From Macrobrachium rosenbergii (lineage: Eukaryota > Arthropoda > Malacostraca > Decapoda > Palaemonidae): a DNA stretch of 64,000 nt. The translations under genes and the position numbers were made by a program. The stretch spans positions 42,623,599 through 42,687,598 of the forward strand of contig NC_089744.1 in the NCBI RefSeq assembly GCF_040412425.1, written 5' to 3'. This document shows, piece by piece, positions 31,970-43,951 of this stretch (the first letter of the stretch is position 1; each line of letters starts with the position of its first letter). The notes beneath the pieces are model-generated. The model worked only from the letters and a program-made list of their open reading frames with translations. It made no database searches and had not been told where the DNA came from.

Positions 31970-33440
31970 TCTCCTTCTCCAAGCTCTTCTTATCGTAATC
32001 CCCTCTAATCTCCCTTATTCTTTAATTCTTCACCCCCTACATAATTTCTAATATTTTCCCCTGAAACTCCTGCTTTAGTTAATACATCAGCTGTTTGATC
32101 TTTTCCTTTTATCCATCTCATCTCCTTTATTTCTCCTGTTTCTGTTGTTTTTCTTATTGCTGCAATATCAATTTTTAATCTCTTACTACTTACTCCAGTA
32201 CTTGATTTTACTGCATTGATTAGTGTTTTACTAACAGTACAGTATTAATCAATGCTTATAATTTTCTCCCCCTACTATCTCTTCCCACACTCGGAGCTTC
32301 TGCTTCAATGGTGGCTTTGCTACTCTTCTGGATTCTTTGGATTTCCACCATATGGGACTTTTCTGATTACCATTTGTCAAGGATATCACATAACCCCATT
32401 TTGTATGACCATCTATATTCTCAAATGAAGCATCTGCATAGGTTTCCCAATAAATCTTTTATTCTTCTAACTCACTTATTATCACTTCTCCCATTATGTT
32501 CTTAGTTTTTCTCACTGTTTTAATCAGCTTTTTCATATCTTGAGTCATTCCTTCTTTAAAAGCTTTACTTAATTCACTAACGTCGTTTGATATTTCTGGC
32601 ATGGTATGTAGCGATACCCAGTTCAACTGTCCTACCACTGATCTATACTCTGTTAACTGCTTTTGTCCTAACACTCAATTACCTGTAAATTTTCTAGTGT
32701 CTGGTTCTCTTACAGAATTTATTTACTTCCACTTATTAAGACAAATTCTATTTTCCTTATGCTCTACTATTACTCCTATATACTTGAAACTTTTACTCGC
32801 TTGTTCTCCTACTTGCAATTTCCCTTTCCATTTCCCAATTGTTGCCTTTAAAAATCCTTCCTTTCCTCCAAAGCAAAAATCATCTGCATGTGTACATAAA
32901 ATACCATTCAATTTATTGTCATTTCTCTAAAAGAATATATTAGGTTCTAATCTATTCTCTTGCCTTTAAGCTCCTCTATTTTTACCAGCTTACAAATACC
33001 ATGCTTTTGCTGCATCCTTGAGCCCATAAACAGTTTTCTTCAATTTCCATAACCCACTCCAACCATCTTCACTAGGTGGTTTTAAATATACTTCTCTTTG
33101 TACTTCTTCACCTCGTGAATATGCAGTTTTTACATCTAATGTAGAACAATTCTAATCTTTTAATTTTGTTATTGTCAAGCAAAATTTTAAAATTTGGCAT
33201 TGCATGTAGGAGCATCTTTTTTCCATTCGGCCATTTCTTCTTCAAAACCTCAAGCTACCAATCTTGCTTTACATATCCTTTCTCTCCCTTTTACCTTTTC
33301 AGTTACTATCCATCTTGTAGTTATAGCTTTTTGTCCAGCATCATTTACCTCCTCATATACCTTGTTTTCTCTCCAACTATGCAATACTTTTTCTTTAGCT
33401 TCAGTTACACTCCTATTTTCAAATCCTAGCAAAACCTCTT
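31970..33440 (-). pseudogene. Copia reverse transcriptase-RNase H, fragmented
   Basis: On the - strand the RT starts near 33432 with SVTEAKEKVLHSWRENKVYE and AITTRWIVTEKVKGRERI, the copia RT N-terminal block. Motif C is ILCTHADDFCFGG (~32900), with ADD where YVDD is usual, and SFKYIGVIVEHKENRICL follows. The RT-RNase H connector YRSVVGQLNWVSLHTMPEIS is at ~32640. RNase H continues in other frames with YADASFENIDG (~32440) and ends with LKIDIAAIRKTTETGEI and GKDQTADVLTKAG (~32060-32180). Several frameshifts and missing motif A/B segments make it non-functional. Confidence 0.85.
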
Positions 33441-33867
33441 CATCATAAATTTTTTCTACATTACTATAATCTCTTAAGTTAACCCATCCCTTGTCACCTG
33501 ACTATGAGTCTTGTACATTTTATGAATCAGCCCAAGATTTTCTTTATCTTTTTCCTACAAGACTTAATATAGTCCATTCTTCTACTTGTCCTCTATTTCC
33601 TTTTTTGAAATTGGGTATCTCTTCTATTAACTCATTTTCCCCTTCATCTTCCAGTGTTTCCTCTGCCAGATCTCTTTCTATGGCCTCTTCTATATCTGCA
33701 TTCCTTCTCCAGCCCATTATCAGCTCCTTTCCTTCCTGTCCATCTACATTCCCTTCCTTTGGTGCACAAAATTTATCCTTCACAGTATGTGTTTTATCTA
33801 TTTTAGGTATCTTTTCTTTTTATGGTGATAGTCTTTGGATGCTAGTAACATGTATTCTAGCTACTTC

Positions 33868-35015
33868 TCATAGAGAATCCCCATGTTTAACTACTACCAT
33901 TTTACCTGATGCTCCCACCACCTGAGCAGGTCCTTTCCATTCATTTTCATTGTATCTCTTATAGAGTATCTCATCTCCCACTACTGCTTCTTCAAATTTA
34001 TGTTCTCTGACATTTTTGTTTAAAGCAATTCTTATTACAAGACTCATTTTTGATAAACACTTCTCTGGCCTTATGCATTGCATTCAGTGTATCCCTTACT
34101 ATGCTTACTATGCTTTCTTCCATACCTTTCTCTCTGCTTGCAGGACTTGAACTTTCTCCTCTCACATTAAATTAGGCAAAGAAGGGTTTTTTTGCAAATA
34201 CTAATTGGTTAGGGAGAAACCACCATTACTTAAGCAGTTCCTAGCACTCACTACCCATCTTAATGCGATGGACCAATCCACTTCCGCATCATCTTTTATC
34301 TTAAACTTTCTTTGATTATGCCCACTGTCTATGTAAAGCATCATCATTCATCTTTCTTAAACTTTCTTTGATTATGCCTACTGTCTTTTCACATCCATTG
34401 CTCCATGGAGATTCAGATGCTGTGGCCAATTCTTTAATATTCCATCTTTCTGCCATCCTCCTTACTTTTTCATTTTGAAATTCTCCCCCGTTGTCTGATT
34501 ATATTTTGGAAGGCGCTCCAAATATAGCAAACCACCCATCAAAAACTGCCTTTATAATAGTTTCTGGTTTCTTATCTTTTGTCCAAAAAGTCTGACAATA
34601 CCTCTTTGTCATATCTACCATTACCAAGAACTTTCCCTCTTCTATCTCTCCCACATCCATTGCTACAACTTCATTGAATGTTTTACTCCAAGAAAATCCT
34701 ACTACTGGTTTAGCAGGGTTTCCTTTGTATCTTTTACATACCTCACAACTTGCAGTCAAGTCTGTTAGTAACTTTTTTATTTCTTCCTTTTTATTTCTCT
34801 CTCAAACCATCACTCCACTGTGCTTCCTCTGTTAGCTTCCATATTTTATCTCCACTTCCATGGCCAAATTGTAGATGTAACTTCATCATTGCACCTTTAA
34901 TTTTCCTTAGACTCTTTCCCTCCCAACCCTCCAGTAACAGTTCTTCTTCTACCTTCCTCCTCAAAATTGGTATTTTTAAGTGACCCTGTCTGTCTTCTCT
35001 TAGCTTTACCTCCAT
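33868..35015 (-). pseudogene. Copia integrase, fragmented
   Basis: On the - strand an H-H-C-C domain starts near 34890 with HLQFGHGSGDKIWKL, and its CxxC is CEVCKRYKGNPAKP (~34745). The catalytic core follows: FNEVVAMDVGEIEEGKFLVM (first Asp), FDGWFAIFGAPSKI, then a TAA stop, then SDNGGEFQ (second Asp, ~34480), and ESPWSNGCEKTVG (Glu, ~34380). The C-terminal domain reads VGDEILYKRYNENEWKGPAQ with VVGASGKMVVVKHGDSL at 33885-33990. The order and spacing fit a D,D-35-E integrase. The stop between the two catalytic Asp residues and later frame changes break it. Confidence 0.88.
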
Positions 35016-35399
35016 TTCCCCCAGTACTTCTATTTTAACTCAATTCTCTTTTAAATTTAGTCATATCCATTTTACTCATGGTTTTCTTACCTTTTAACCA
35101 CAGTACATCACCCTGCAAAATTTCTGTCTTGAAATAAAACTCTCTGTTTTTCAATATCACTGTTTTTCAATCATCAAAATTTCTGTCTTGAAATAAAACT
35201 CTCTGTTTTTCAATATCACTGGTGTTTCCAATACTCTTTCGCCTTGCATGATGACTCACCAAAATTAAATACTTTATTAGACTCTTTCTTAGCATCATTC
35301 ATTCTCCTCAACTCTTTTTTTATTCAAATCCACGACAATGCGTGCTAGTCACAATTCTCCACAAATTGTTAATTTACATCCTGTGTCTAGAACTGCATC

Positions 35400-36250
35400 A
35401 ACCTCTTCCCAAGATTCTTCGTCTATTTTGCTAACTTCTCCTATATAAACTTTTCCTTCTTCTTATCCAGTTTCTGTTTTCTTCTTGTTTTGAAAATTCT
35501 GAGGACAATCCCTAGCCCAATGCCATTCCAATTTGCATATTGAACACAATGTTACTTTCCCTTCTCTATTTATAGGATTTCTTCCACCTCTACCTCGATT
35601 CCATTTTCCCAAAATATTTTTGGTTTTCCCTCTCTCCTGGAATTTGCATAGCCTTCTGACCCCCCACCATTCCCCTTCCTCTTTATTCCTTATTCCCTCA
35701 CATATTCTTATCATTAAATGTGACTGTTTTATATTCCAACTTTCCTTGACCACAAGCTGCTAATACCATTTTTTTTTATTTTCTGTGAGATTCGCTTGTT
35801 CTAATACATGAAAACCCTTAGCTTCTCCTTCAACCTTGCTTTTCCCTAGCACTCTGTTACACTCTGATTCTGCCTTTTCATACCTAATTAGAAAATCTCA
35901 CCTTTTCACTAGATTCTCTTCCTATTTTAAAATAATTTTTCATTTTACTGTACTTTTCCATTAGTGTATCTTTCAAATACACTTAATTTAGTTTGGATAG
36001 GATTATCTTTGAACCCTCTTTATCCTTAAGTTCATCTCTATCTATTCCTTTTGTTACTTCTAAGGCATTTCCTTTTAAGCTCATTCTTAGCTCTATCCCT
36101 GTAACTTTCACTTCTCCACACACCACAAGCATTCTTCGACTTGTCCTCTCCATCCTTTATACTCGCCCTGTATCCCGCTAGATTTCGGGCAATCCCTTCT
36201 CCATTTCATCTCCAAAAGTTTACCGTCGGATCCATCCATTTTTTTTTTTA
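35400..36250 (-). pseudogene. Copia gag with CCHC zinc knuckle
   Basis: On the - strand CSICKLEWHWARDC (about 35505-35550) is a perfect C-x2-C-x4-H-x4-C zinc knuckle, preceded by a basic stretch (NKEEGEWWGVRRLCKFQ, GKWNRGRGGRNP). The region between it and the 5' LTR (to ~36250) would encode the capsid part, but is open only in short pieces. The protease expected between 35400 and 35015 is not clearly seen; VLDTGCKLTI-like residues near 35370 are a possible trace. Confidence 0.75.
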
Positions 36251-36254
36251 ACTA

Positions 36255-36272
36255 ACCACGCTCTGCTACCAC
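36255..36272 (-). promoter_or_regulatory. Primer-binding site for initiator Met tRNA
   Basis: On the - strand, two bases after the 5' LTR, TGGTAGCAGAGCGTGGTT is complementary at its first 12 bases to the 3' end of animal initiator methionine tRNA (GCTCTGCTACCA). It would prime minus-strand synthesis. The tRNA sequence is from general knowledge and was not searched. Confidence 0.75.
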
Positions 36273-36273
36273 T

Positions 36274-36679
36274 TGAATCTTCTCCCAGCCTAACTCGTCC
36301 ACAATTCTACAATCATGCAATCCACCCACCTGTTCACATTCCTCTTCCGGTATAATCCAGCTTAAGACCACAAAAAAACCACAAACTGACTAACAACCCA
36401 CAACCGATATCCTAACAAAGAAAGCTCTATACCAATCCACACCAAAAAGCATTGCTGGTTCATACGTCGTTGTTTACATTTTTCACCCTCCCACGGTCGC
36501 CATATTGCGTCCTATGACGTCACAACACAAACGATTTCCCTTCAAAACATAAAGAATGTTTCGTTATAAAAGCATTTATAAAATTAAACGTGCTTCTTAT
36601 ACGCCCATACTATTTCACTAATGCAGAAAAATAAAAATAAAATAATAATGACTAAACTTTAAAAACCGACATATAATCA
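36274..36679 (-). repeat. Copia 5' LTR
   Basis: A 406-bp copy starting TGAATCTTCTCCC and ending ATATAATCA on the + strand. It matches 25167-25455 plus 31826-31963 and is followed by the target duplication TTAGT. Confidence 0.92.
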
Positions 36680-36684
36680 TTAGT

Positions 36685-39600
36685 TGCCTACCCAGTGGAG
36701 AAGTGTGGTTCAAGGAAGAAGGGTGAATAAGGTTCTGGTGGTGTCTTCAAAGGCATCACAGTGCTAGTATCTTCCCTTCCCTGTTCCTTGCCTACATAGA
36801 TTCCTGTTGTCTCTAAAAGGTTGATGCCTACTCATTCTCCCTTTGTGCAGTTCAAAGAGTATACTGTATGTGGACCAGACGATGATCAACCTGCCCCTAA
36901 TGCATGGTGCTATTGCTGGTACAGTGTTGTTCCTGCCATGCTCACGACTCCTCTTAGGTTCCACTCTCTCTGTTCTCTGCTACCTCTGCTCTGAGACACC
37001 CCCAGGAGTTGAACGAGCCATTGAAAGTGTTGCAGCCCTCTCTCAGCATACTAGGAGGCCCTTCCTTTCATGCAGTCCTGGAACATTAGGCCTTGGCCAA
37101 AAGTATTTTGCTTTCATTTGTCTCGGGGATCTCATCCCTTCGGTCTTGACTTCCACGTCCAAGCCTTTTGCGTTACAGTTGGGAATATTCCTGCTGCCTC
37201 TACTTCTTCAGGGATGTTTGCCATGACCTTGTCCTTGGCAGATGGAGGAGAACTGAGGGACCCTTAGTGAGGGAGGTCAAAGAAGTACATTTGTGTGCCT
37301 TCCTCTGTTCCTCCTCGTAAATTGCCCTTTTCAAGAAGGCCAAGAAGTCTTCTTGCAGCAGTCTCTTCTGCTGGGAGTGAAAGTGATCCCAGTACCTGTT
37401 CATGGGGCCAGTGATTGTGGGCAGCTCAGGTGGATTGGTGCACAATTTCCTTGTGACTGGTCTCCATTGCATGGGTCCCATCATGCTAAGTCCCTGGGTG
37501 CAATTTAGTTTGCTCCTGGTCACCCACATGACCTTCTTGGGAAAGGAGAACTGACCTTGACTATTCACACTTCCCTGGACTACAGGCCATCTTAGTTCTC
37601 TAGTGCTATTGCAGCACTTCTTTGGACATGCTGGTGATTGATCTTCTAACCATTGTGAAATGGGCACTCTTGCGTGTCACTGACCCAGACCGTTTGTGCT
37701 GTGGACCATGATGGAGTGTATGTGGCCCAGGGTTGACCTGGCTTTTGCATGGCTTGGTGTCACTTTGCAGGAGACGGGCATTGTGTACTCCTGCAGACTT
37801 CATTGAGGCAGTGGGCCAGCTTGTCCGGTTGAGCTTCTGTTTCAGGGCATTTGAGCAGTAAGGGTAATATTACTTAGTTACGTAAGTGCCTACAGAAAGT
37901 GATTTTATGTGTGGGACTCTCTTTGGACACTCATCACAATCCCCTTAACTAGGGCAAGGAAGAGCTATCATATCTCCCTCTACTTTAGGAGGAGCCAGCT
38001 TTGGCTGTCTTAGATTCTGCTGTACTTGACAGTCTCTTGCCCATAAAACACATACTGACAGAGTAGGAGTGACATTTTTGCAGTTGTTGAGCTCATTTGC
38101 AAGCACAGTGGTCTTCAGCACCCACTATGCTTTTGGTTGTTCTTTTCCTTGTTTGCCTGTGATGTTCTGGAGGAGGTAGCTTCTTTAATCTCCGAATCTG
38201 AGAATTTACTATATGCCAAGGCTTTTCTCCTGCTTCTGATATAGCAGCAGAAGTATTGTCTTGGAGGAGGCCAAGACCTCTTCCTTACTGGTAGGCTGAC
38301 AGACACCTTGGGTTGAAAAACCTTTGTGTGGAGATCTCTTTCAAAGTTGGTAGTCATAGCTTCATTCCAAGCTACATTTTGGTAGAACGTACGGCTCAGC
38401 ATGTTGGCAGACTTGCCTTTTCTTGGGCTCTTTGGAGAAGACAAAGGCAAAGTTCTGAAAGTGTTTTGGGTGTAGGGGGTACTGACTCTTTGTAGGCTTG
38501 CACTTTGGAATGGATTGGGTTTAGTCCCTCCTTGCTCTTCTCAGAGTAAGCTTGGGCCAGTGGTGTAGAAAATGAAAGTGCTGACCCTCCTTGCCCTCAA
38601 GTCTATAAACCTGTGGGCTAACCAGGTCTTGAATTGCAGCAGTATTCATGTCCTCTTTTCAAGGAGGTAACAACCAGAGTCAGGCTTGTGCTTAGGAACA
38701 GACTGGGTTCTGGGTTCCTCTTTTCTCATCTTGAAGAGTAAGGTTGAAGCAGTGGTGCAGAAACTTGAGAATTGATGCTCTGGACTTCTAGATCCTCCGT
38801 ATGGTTTCCTTCAAGGTTCCTTCAGGACCAGGAAAGGAAACTGCAGCCAAACTTTCAGTGGTGGCTGTACCATTGATATGGGGCTTTGCGAAAGAAGAGG
38901 GATTTCCCTGGCCTGATCAGGTTCCCAGCAGTCATTGTCTTCAGGAAAGGGTCAGGAATCTTCTGGACAACATCTGTCTTCCAAGCAGCCTTAAACCCAG
39001 AAAGGAGGCTTGGGGAAGAAGGAAGGAATACACTGTGTTTAACAGGCAAAGTGGCCATCTTCTGTGGTGGTTGTCAGAGGGATACCTCTCTGTTAGGAGT
39101 CACTGTTCAGCAGATTTTGGAGTTCTAGACTGCCTCTGATGTGACAAGCTCCTTTATTCCACAATAAACTGTAGGTCCCATTGCTAAGTAACCAATTGGT
39201 TCTTAGCCACGTAAAATAAGTCTAGTCCTTCGGGCCAGCCCTAGGAGAGCTGTTAATCAGCTCAGTGGTCTGGTAAAACTAAGGTATACTTAACTTTTTT
39301 TTCTGCAGTTAAGGACTACCATAGCCCTTTCCTAGGGCCTCTGACATAAAGTTTCCTTGAACTTCAGGAACATTTGAACAGCCATGCCAAGATCCAGGAG
39401 ATACACTTGCAGGAGGGTTAAGAGGATCCATTATATCCAAGCACACGTCCACAAACAGCAGAAATCCACACACTGAAACACAGAAAGAAAGCAAAAATGG
39501 GGAAACCAAATCCACTTTAGAGAGGAAAGACTTTGTAGATGATTGATCAAGATAAATTATTTTGTGTCTTGTAAGTGTTTTACAGTTCTACCTGATCAGG

Positions 39601-40480
39601 ACTTGACATCTTAGGCTCCAGAGTCAGCAACTATTCATTAATACCAGCTGGCACAAGAAGGAAATATCCAAGAACACTGTCATGGTCTGGTTTTAGGTTG
39701 TCATCAAGTGGACATAGTTGTTTGGTGAGGAGGCTGATTTTATATTGCGGACAAGGGCTCACATAAGTTGGGCATGCTCCATCCAGAGTATTCAGGAGGA
39801 AGTACTACTCAGTGTCATGGATGCTGAGGGCAGTTGTTTGGCGCTGGCAAACCACTTTCACCTCTTTCTATCCGAGGGAAATGACCATCAGGTCTTTGGA
39901 TCCTTTCTTCCTGGGACCTGTGGTGGCTGCCTGAGCTCTGCTAGGACAGAACAGCATCGTGCCAAAGGTTTACTGTGGTGAAAGGTTGGATGAAAGAAGG
40001 TTGACTTATTCTGTCTTTCAGTCTTCTTCTACCCATCAACCAACATCCATGTCCTGACTGGTTGGACCAGATGGTTACATAAGAGCTTCCAGTTTCTGAC
40101 TTTTGTTGGTCAGTTGATATGACTTGCTCCATCCCTCTTTTAATAAGGAAAGTAGTGCGTGGGATGGGTAGTAAAGGATGTTTATTTTGGATTCCACAAT
40201 ATTTTGCATCCCTCAGCTGGTTTTCCCATCTCACACTGGAAAACTAAGTTCTATTTTTGTAGATTGAGGTTACAAGTAAGCCAAACTCTGCAAAGGGCCC
40301 AGTCATCCTTGACATCACATTTGCCAGGATGCACATATTTCCAGGTGAGAGGTCAACACCAGTCATGATCTCTGGACAGTATATCCTTCCTAAGGATTAG
40401 GTATCCAAATAAAAACAAAGATTTTGATTCTCATAGGAAGAAATTGTAATTTCTGAAGGTATGTGATGGACTTATCGTTA
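36685..40480. other. Degenerate repetitive DNA, unassigned
   Basis: GC-richer than the surrounding intron, with many short frames on both strands. The longest on the - strand (37200-37667 and 38115-38450) include TRSKLNCTQGLSMMGPMQ and TTNFERDLHTKVFQPKV but match no domain I recognise. Base composition and layout resemble the decayed gag regions of the DIRS elements in this window, so an old retroelement is plausible. A 5'-truncated SINE lies at 39155. Confidence 0.4.
39155..39296 (+). mobile_element. tRNA-derived SINE, copy 3 (5'-truncated)
   Basis: Matches the 3' half of the SINE at 23463-23746 from ATTCCACAATAA through GTAAGTAACCAATTGG-like, CACGTAAAATAAGTCTAGTC and TTAATCAGCTCAGTGGTCTG, to GGTATACTTAACTTT. 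The tRNA-like head is missing, as is common for incomplete reverse transcription. Confidence 0.92.
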
Positions 40481-42293
40481 CACCACCGTGCAGGGCTAAC
40501 ATAATGTCCGCGGCCGACTGAACTAGAATGGTGATCATGGTCCCTCATAGGAGATCACGAATGAGAAAGATGATGAGACAATGAAGGGCGAGGCTGTAAG
40601 CCTGACCTACCCAGGCTAACTGCACACACGTGCTTATTTTCACAGACGTGCCTAACAACACGGCCGCGAGAACTGGAGCGACAATCACAGACCCTCCTGG
40701 GAGAGCAATTAGGAGAATGATGAATGTGAAAGAGAAAATTGATGAGGAGAGACAGTTCAACATTGGGTGCACGTACGTGTGCGTTTGGAACTTTTCACAT
40801 GTGAGGGAAAGCTGCGGGACCCAGAGGGTAGGAGCTGATTCTTAGAAGAGTTACAGTACAGTACCTAGCCTAGCCTACAGCACTTGGTCTCCCATTGGAT
40901 GTAGGGCATTTTTTTTTTTTTTTTATAGCATACATTTTAAAATGAAAAAAGTGCATCTAATACGGTATGTTACTTAACTCTGAACTTATTTAATTGTAAT
41001 TTATGTGTAATGTTTTGTATAAAAAGGCAAGGTTAGGATAATAACTGGTGGTCAAGAACGGATTAATCCATTTTCAGTTATTTCTTATGGGAAAAACTGA
41101 TTCGGATCTCAACTGAGTCGCGTCTCGATGCTTCTTCGGGAACGGATTAGCGTCAAGGTCCAGAGTTTTACTCTATCATAATCCGATGTCTAACACCCCT
41201 ACATTAGTCCATATTGCTGAAGGAATAGGTGTTGCTTACCAAGTTATTGGATGGATCCCCACCCCTTCATTCATCTGCCTCTAGTTATCATTTTTATTAC
41301 CAGCTTTTACCAAAGTTATTTATATAAAAAATTTGAGGCTGTGTACATAAGGAAAATGCATATTACTGTGTTGAAAGTTTGTATTGTTTTACAATAATTC
41401 ATTACTTTTAAAAACCCACATTTGTGGTTAACAAGTCTTTCGGATATTACAAGCCTTCTGATAATGAGAAACAAGACAGTAATTACTACTGTGCATGAGC
41501 AGACAGATCCCTCAGGTTGTTAGGAGTGATACTAGTCAGTATTTGTGTGTCTGCAGTGGCGAGAACTACCTTTGTGTAAAGGCCAGTGCTACCTGTCTTT
41601 TCACTTCTATTATGTGATTAGAAGAATTCCTGTCTCTTGAAGTGGAGGGTAATTGCTGATTATCATTCTTGACCTTTGATCCAGCTGGTATCAAGGAGGG
41701 CTGCTGTTTGCTTTTATTATTTAGCTTGAATTTTTAAAAATATCGTTCATGTTGCTCAGAGAAGACAACTCCATTTGGTGGGACTGTATGCAGTGTATGG
41801 TACACAGTATTTTGTAGAAAGTGTGCAATGGTCTTTGGAACATCCAGTTGGCCTCGGCTGTATTATTTTCTGCCTTGTACTTATCATTAGTTCCCATTGG
41901 TCCCTTTGTGCTTAACTGTTGACATTATTACTGTTTTTCACTTTCAGTTCTCATTTAAAAATAAATACTTGGACGAGCCCTATTAAGTCTAGCAGTAGGA
42001 TTCTGTGCTCTTTTAGCTACTTTATAATGCAGCAGTGATAGAGAAGTTTACTGCAAGCTTTATAACTTACATCTCATATACCATCAGTAAGTTTCATATC
42101 GGAAGCTGACTTATTAGTGAATGATGCACTAACTAATTGCTGTTAGTCAGCTTTTGTTAGTTTTCTGATAATTTTAGACTCGTCCTTTTGTTTCTAACCT
42201 TTGCATTGTAAGACACATCTTGTGTTGCTGTACTTCTGTAATTGTATATCAAGTATATTTTATATTTAATCAAATTTATGGTATTTTCTCTTA
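40481..42293. other. Unassigned intron DNA with a possible MITE
   Basis: Two inexact copies of a ~120-bp GC-richer segment (about 40495-40610 and 40655-40770) share CGGCCG, GATCA or AATCA with CCCTC, GGAGA and AATGA motifs. Around 40985-41176, AACGGATTAATCCATTTTC, TTATGGGAAAAACTGATTCG and GGAACGGATTAGCG have the look of a pogo/mariner-related MITE, but its left end is not clear. No coding signal. Confidence 0.4.
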
Positions 42294-42646
42294 CAGTGAA
42301 CCCCCCGTATTCGCGGGTGATGGGTACCCCCCCCCCCCGAGAATAGCTAAAATCCGCGAATACATAAAACCCCTCTAAAAACACTTAGAACTGCCCATTT
42401 TGATAGTTTAAACACAAGAAAAACCCTGTAAAAATGCTTATACCTGAGTATTTTAATAGTTTTATCACAAAAAGTGCATTTATTCATGAAAATTATCTGA
42501 AAATACAGTAATTAGTGAATATTTCTCAATGAAAAATACCGCGAATGGGTGAATATCCGCAAATAATGGGTAGGTATGTTCCATAGAGAAACCCGCGAAT
42601 GCATGAGTCCGTGAATCGTGAAAACGCGAATACGGGGGGTTTACTG
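42294..42646. mobile_element. 353-bp pogo-type MITE (AAACCCCC family), copy 2
   Basis: Starts CAGTGAACCCCCCGTATTCG and ends CGAATACGGGGGGTTTACTG, flanked by TA on both sides. It is collinear with 10289-10642 over the whole length. The near-identical length of the two copies argues for transposition of a defined non-autonomous unit. Confidence 0.93.
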
Positions 42647-42849
42647 TATTCATTATTTATTGGTTGCTTTTTGTCATTTTTATAATGACATAGCAAATAT
42701 GCTTTGTCTTGATGGTCACATCATCTGATGTGATTTGTTTCATAGTTCCATGTAATTAGGTATTGCTAGGAGCAAGGTAGTTTTTGATATATTCTGTCAT
42801 TCAGTATATCAGTGAAGGGCAGTATATGTAAAATGATGAAAAGCAGACG

Positions 42850-43951
42850 AGTGTGCCAGCCTTTCTTTCGGGAGAGGATCTAACTCTTGCTTTTGGGAAT
42901 CATTTAGGACCTGAGGGTTCTTCTCCTTTAGAACCCTGTCAGCATAGTTGGAAAGGGAAGATTGTTTGGCTTAATGTGAACTTTAAGGTCTTGAGGAAGT
43001 AACTACTTCCCCTTTGTTGAGCCTATCTTGTTAGAATGTACTCTAGGGTGCGCCCAGGGGGCGAAGCATTCATTCTGACAGATGCGGTTTGTGCTTTCTC
43101 ATGTTGTCTTAGATCAGGTTAACAGTCTAATCTGTAGAGCAGGAGGTTACCTGCTGTCTGTTTGGTTGAACAAGCTACTTTCCTGCTCTTGACATGCAGG
43201 AGAAAGTCCTACATGCCAGAAGATGCATAGACTCCTTATATCAGCACTTCTTACTGGTTTGACATAATCTTGCTCAGCCAGATGGATTGGTTTTGGGTTC
43301 TTGTTCACTTTCCAAAAAATAAAGTTGAGGTAGCACATGGGAAGAAGTGTTACAATGTCTGGGATACCTTGATTTATCTTGTGGTCTTACTTCAAGCCCT
43401 TTTGGGCAACAAAGAGAACCACAACACATTTCTGTTTTTCTAGTGTTGGGAGGGGTCTTTCCAGCCCTTTCAGCTCCCCCCCCTCCAGCTCTGGTAAGAG
43501 GAAGAAGAATGGAGGGGTACTGAGGTTGGCTGTCCCTCTTTTCAGCTGCCACAAGTATGGGATACCTATCATGCTATTGGGCAAGGTGGCAGAGACAGGG
43601 ACAAAGCCCTGAGTAGTCTGCTCCTTTGGAACAGTTACAAACTATCTTCCGAGGATAGAAGTCCTTCCCTATCTTGTTGACTAGCTGGTCCACAACCTAC
43701 CCTACAGGAGTTTTGGAAACTTTGGCTCTGCTGGTAGAGGCAAAGGGAATATTGAAGAATAATGCACTGCAAGTCATAGACAACCACTCTCCAGGATTTT
43801 ACAACGATATCTTCTAGGAGGAGATGAATGACAGCTGGAGACCAGGCATCAGTGCCTCCTTTGAATGAGTGTTCTTACCTACTAAATTTAAAATGGAAGC
43901 AACACATTCTGTGTTGGATTTCATTATAGAGGGCAACTTCATGAATTTACA
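42850..43951 (+). pseudogene. DIRS-like pol remnant (fourth copy)
   Basis: From about 43760 the + strand reads VIDNHSPGFYNDIF, NDSWRPG and TKFKMEATHSVLDFIIEGNF, separated by stops. This matches the start of DIRS RT; the family-1 copy has DSPGFYNRLF, EWRPVL and KFKMETPQSVLGAL. Just before it, NSYKLSSEDRSPSL and LVHNLPY fit the GY(K/R)IPF...P segment. The match ends abruptly near 43951, where unrelated DNA begins (CAGTCGACACTGTTAAGCC). Upstream 42850-43500 may be its gag, but is too decayed to show. Confidence 0.6.

Larger units (their letters stand above)
25167..36679 (-). mobile_element. Ty1/copia-type LTR retrotransposon hosting a DIRS insertion
   Basis: Both LTRs start TG and end CA on the + strand and are flanked by a perfect 5-bp duplication, TTAGT (25162-25166 and 36680-36684). 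Coding runs on the - strand in the order gag zinc knuckle, integrase, reverse transcriptase, RNase H, which is the copia order, not gypsy. Next to the 5' LTR lies a primer-binding site for initiator methionine tRNA. The left LTR is interrupted by a 6.4-kb DIRS element. Without that insertion the element is about 5.1 kb, typical for copia. All coding domains are frameshifted. Confidence 0.92.

Noticed and set aside
32308..34983. Series of + strand Phe/Ser/Leu-rich frames
   Set aside because: Antisense of the copia integrase and RT; all domain motifs are on the - strand.
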